Positions 61,579-64,000 of a stretch of DNA of 64,000 nt are shown here, in pieces (positions within the stretch are counted from its first letter, which is position 1; every line of letters begins with the position of its first letter). The stretch lies in assembly GCF_001281485.1 (NCBI RefSeq), contig NZ_CP012669.1, positions 124,001 through 188,000 on the forward strand, in the 5' to 3' direction. This stretch comes from Altererythrobacter epoxidivorans (lineage in GTDB: Bacteria; Pseudomonadota; Alphaproteobacteria; Sphingomonadales; Sphingomonadaceae). The position numbers and the translations under genes were made by a program. The notes under the pieces were generated by a model. That model saw nothing but the letters and a program-made list of their open reading frames with translations, was not told the DNA's origin and made no database searches.

Positions 61579-62719
61579 GACGTGATGGCTGCGCCTGATG
61601 GCGCTCGGCAATCGCTTCGGCGATGCGCATGGCAGCCTTTCCATCGCCATAGGGATTGTGCGCGCGCGACATCGCTTCATACGCGGCAGGATCGTCCAGC
61701 AGTCTGGTCGCTTCGGCCAGAATCCGGGCCGGATCGGTCGCTACCAGCTTGGCCGTTCCGGCGGCAATGCCCTCGGGCCTTTCGGTGGTGTCGCGCATCA
61801 CGAGCACCGGCTTGCCCAGGCTTGGCGCTTCTTCCTGAACCCCGCCGCTATCGGTCAGGATCAGGTCCGACGCCTCCATCATGGCGACGAAGTTCGGGTA
61901 GTCGAGCGGCTCGATCAGGGCGATGTTCGCGTTCCCGTCCAGCATGGCGTGCATGACCCCGCCGACATTCGGGTTGGGGTGGACGGGATAGATGATGGCG
62001 ACGTCGTCGCGGTTCGCCAGTTCGGCAAGGGCGGAGGCAATGTTGCGCATTCCCTGGCCGAAGTTCTCGCGGCGGTGCGCCGTCACGGCAATGATCCGCT
62101 TGCCTGCAAAGCGCGCCTTCAGCGGCGCGACAGCAGGGGCGAGTGACGTATCGGCAGTAATGCGCGACTTCATCCAGAGCAGGGCGTCGATGACAGTGTT
62201 GCCGGTCACGAAGACGTTTGCCGGATCGACAGTTTCGGAAATCAGCGCATCGGCAGAGGCCTGCGTCGGTGCGAAATGCATGTCGGCGATCACGCCTGTG
62301 ACCCTGCGATTGCCCTCTTCCGGCCAAGGCGAATAAATATCGCCGCTACGCAAGCCGGCTTCGACATGGCCGACCGGGATCTGCCTGAAATAGCAGGCCA
62401 GCGTGACCATCATGGTCGTCAGTGTATCGCCGTGCACCAGCACGCGGTCGGGCTTGGTCTTGTCCAGAGCCTCGCCAAAGTGGGTGATGATACGGGCGGA
62501 CAGCGCGTCCAGGCTTTGCCCCGGCTGCATCAGGTCGAGATCGATGTCGGGTGTAATTCCTGAAATGGCGAGGACCTGGTCGAGCATCTCGCGATGCTGT
62601 GCTGTCACCGCTACCTGAGTGTCGAACTGACCGGTCTTGCGAAGCGCATCGACCACGGGAAACATCTTGATCGCTTCAGGACGTGTCCCGAAGGTGACGA
62701 GGATTTTCGTCTTGTTCAC
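61568..62719 (-). CDS. wecB: non-hydrolysing UDP-GlcNAc 2-epimerase
   Basis: A 383-residue GT-B-like epimerase that turns UDP-GlcNAc into UDP-ManNAc. KILVTFGTRPEAIKMFPVV, HVEAGLRSGDIYSPWPEEGNRRV, TAHRRENFGQGM and TDSGGVQEEAPSLGKPVLVMR are all family signatures. With the next upstream gene it makes UDP-ManNAcA, a likely polymer sugar. It lies ten bases downstream of the wecC stop. Confidence 0.97.
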   Translation of the reverse strand: MNKTKILVTFGTRPEAIKMFPVVDALRKTGQFDTQVAVTAQHREMLDQVLAISGITPDIDLDLMQPGQSLDALSARIITHFGEALDKTKPDRVLVHGDTLTTMMVTLACYFRQIPVGHVEAGLRSGDIYSPWPEEGNRRVTGVIADMHFAPTQASADALISETVDPANVFVTGNTVIDALLWMKSRITADTSLAPAVAPLKARFAGKRIIAVTAHRRENFGQGMRNIASALAELANRDDVAIIYPVHPNPNVGGVMHAMLDGNANIALIEPLDYPNFVAMMEASDLILTDSGGVQEEAPSLGKPVLVMRDTTERPEGIAAGTAKLVATDPARILAEATRLLDDPAAYEAMSRAHNPYGDGKAAMRIAEAIAERHQAQPSRLSA

Positions 62720-62729
62720 GAGGTTTCCT

Positions 62730-64000
62730 TCAGTCCTTCAACATTCCGCGCGTGTCATAGACCATCTTGCCCGCCAGCGATGCAAGATCGAGGTGCTTGA
62801 ACCCGTCGTGATCGACGAGGATGACGACGATGCCTGCATCGTCGAGCGCAGTGTCGAGCGACGTCTTGGTCGCGCCTGATCCGTCAAAACCACGCGGCAG
62901 TTCGTCCGCATAGGGTTCGACAATCAACAATCGCTCGCCCTCGTCTTGCGCGATTTCGAGCGCGATTTCGAGCGCCGGGCTTTCGCGGAAGTCGTCGATA
63001 TTGGGTTTGAAAGCGAGGCCGAGCAGCGCGACTTTCGCTTCCGGAGCAGCAGCCATCAGAGCGCGGATGCGGTCGGCAGTATGGTGCGCCTTGTGATCGT
63101 TGACCTCGCGGGCGGTGCGGATGAGGCGCGCTTGTTTGGGAGCGCTCGCTACGAGGAACCACGGATCGACGGCGATGCAATGGCCGCCGACGCCTGGGCC
63201 CGGCTGAAGGATGTTGACGCGGGGATGACGGTTGGCGAGGCGGATAACGTCCCACACATCGATACCGATCTCGTCAGCCACCATCGAAAGCTCGTTGGCA
63301 AAGGCGATATTCACGTCGCGGAAGCTGTTTTCAACCAGCTTCACCGTTTCTGCGACGCGGGCATTCGTGACCAGGCATTCGCCCTTCACGAAGCTGCGGT
63401 AAAGCGTCGCGGCTTTTTCCGCGCATGCTTCGGTAACGCCGCCGATGACACGGTCGTTTGACACGAGTTCGGTCACGATCTTGCCGGGCAGGACGCGTTC
63501 GGGACAATAGGCAAGGGCAATATCGCCCGAGCTGTCATCGCCAAAGGATGGCACGGCCAGGTCAGGACGCATCTCGGAAATGATTTCGCCGACACGCTCG
63601 GTCGTGCCGATGGGGGATGTGCTCTCGACGATAACGCATGCTCCCTTCGAGAGGGCAGGAGCAATCGCGCGGGCGGCCGCTTCGACGAAGGAGATGTCGG
63701 GCTTTGCCCCGGGTGCCAGCGGCGTCGGAACCGCGATCATGTAGAAATGCGCGCGCGGTACGGTGGTCGAGGCGACCAACCTGTCGGCATCGACTGCTTC
63801 ATGGACGAGGCGGTCGAGGTCGCGTTCTTCGATGTGCACACCGCCAGAGTTGACGGTTTCGACCACGCGTTGCGAGACATCGACCCCGCATACCGACCAG
63901 CCATAGCTCGCCAGCACGGCCGCCGTCGGCAACCCGATGTAACCAAGCCCGATGACAGCAACCTGATGGTCATAGGCCGGTTCCGGCCACGTTTTGATGA
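62730..64000 (-). CDS. wecC: UDP-N-acetyl-D-mannosaminuronate dehydrogenase (5' end outside window)
   Basis: At least 422 codons of a UDP-sugar dehydrogenase. The NAD fold VAVIGLGYIGLPTAAVLASYGW begins about 13 codons from the edge, preceded by KTWPEPAYDHQ, and no start codon is available in frame before the edge, so the gene is cut by the window. IVESTSPIGTTERV, ETVKLVENSFRDVNIAFANEL and PGVGGHCIAVDPWFL (catalytic Cys) are clear. LLGLAFKPNIDDFRESPALEI follows. It oxidises UDP-ManNAc to UDP-ManNAcA in two steps. Confidence 0.96.
   Translation of the reverse strand, partial: IKTWPEPAYDHQVAVIGLGYIGLPTAAVLASYGWSVCGVDVSQRVVETVNSGGVHIEERDLDRLVHEAVDADRLVASTTVPRAHFYMIAVPTPLAPGAKPDISFVEAAARAIAPALSKGACVIVESTSPIGTTERVGEIISEMRPDLAVPSFGDDSSGDIALAYCPERVLPGKIVTELVSNDRVIGGVTEACAEKAATLYRSFVKGECLVTNARVAETVKLVENSFRDVNIAFANELSMVADEIGIDVWDVIRLANRHPRVNILQPGPGVGGHCIAVDPWFLVASAPKQARLIRTAREVNDHKAHHTADRIRALMAAAPEAKVALLGLAFKPNIDDFRESPALEIALEIAQDEGERLLIVEPYADELPRGFDGSGATKTSLDTALDDAGIVVILVDHDGFKHLDLASLAGKMVYDTRGMLKD

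Noticed and set aside
1..64000. CRISPR arrays, tRNA, rRNA or insertion sequences
   Set aside because: No regular repeat-spacer pattern, cloverleaf or transposase was seen in any frame.

Overview
The window is high-GC, densely packed alphaproteobacterial chromosome. The protein style and gene content (nnrS/nnrU, fused narK with narGHJI, fdsGB-A-D, mmsAB, an HPr-kinase/PqqD/asparagine-synthase-like peptide cluster, and a large Wza/Wzc/Wzx/Wzy exopolysaccharide locus) point to the Sphingomonadales, probably near Erythrobacteraceae. That placement is inferred from gene content; no rRNA marker is present. No tRNA, rRNA, intact insertion sequence or CRISPR array was seen.

Region 1 (1-24.8 kb) is a nitrate-respiration island. 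It holds a DUF1971 protein, a carbonic anhydrase, NnrS and a membrane partner, an outer-membrane porin, a Crp/Fnr regulator without an N-terminal cysteine cluster (NarR-like), and one tightly overlapped operon narK(fusion)-narG-narH-narJ-narI-ppiase-moaA-moaD-moaE-moaB-moeA ending in a frameshifted nnrU. Opposite it runs a reverse operon: ferredoxin, di-iron protein, acyl-CoA dehydrogenase, pdxH, mobA. Four FNR-type palindromes (TTGAY-N4-RTCAA) lie at 3073, 5075, 5168 and 23610, in the control regions of these transcripts. The operon makes the nitrate reductase, its transporter and its molybdenum cofactor together. The right edge is a scar of three broken genes (a truncated Crp/Fnr regulator, half of an NYN-domain gene and the 3' end of an ACR3 arsenite pump) at 23.7-24.8 kb.

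Region 2 (24.8-38.9 kb) is ordinary metabolism. It contains an APC permease and a DUF486 protein, a LysR regulator divergent from mmsA-mmsB (valine catabolism) with a palindromic operator, a paired acyl-CoA dehydrogenase, a cytoplasmic NAD-linked molybdenum formate dehydrogenase (fdsG-fdsB-fdhD-fdsA-fdsD) and a flavin reductase.

Region 3 (38.9-64 kb) is an exopolysaccharide locus: two Wzy/ligase-type membrane proteins, a flippase, an acyltransferase, four glycosyltransferases, a Wzc-type co-polymerase/kinase, a Wza-type export lipoprotein, and wecB and wecC, the last running off the right edge. Two surprises sit inside it. At 41.3-47.6 kb there is a lasso-peptide-like RiPP cluster: an HPr-kinase-like protein, a 51-residue precursor missed by ordinary gene finding, a PqqD/RRE protein, an asparagine-synthetase-like cyclase, an ABC exporter and a nucleotidyltransferase, with no recognisable B2 leader peptidase. 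At 53.3-55.6 kb there is a two-gene unit whose small member resembles the gene-transfer-agent head-spike base family (Rcc01079) and whose large partner looks like a matching spike, placed among the genes that make the surface polysaccharide such spikes are known to bind.
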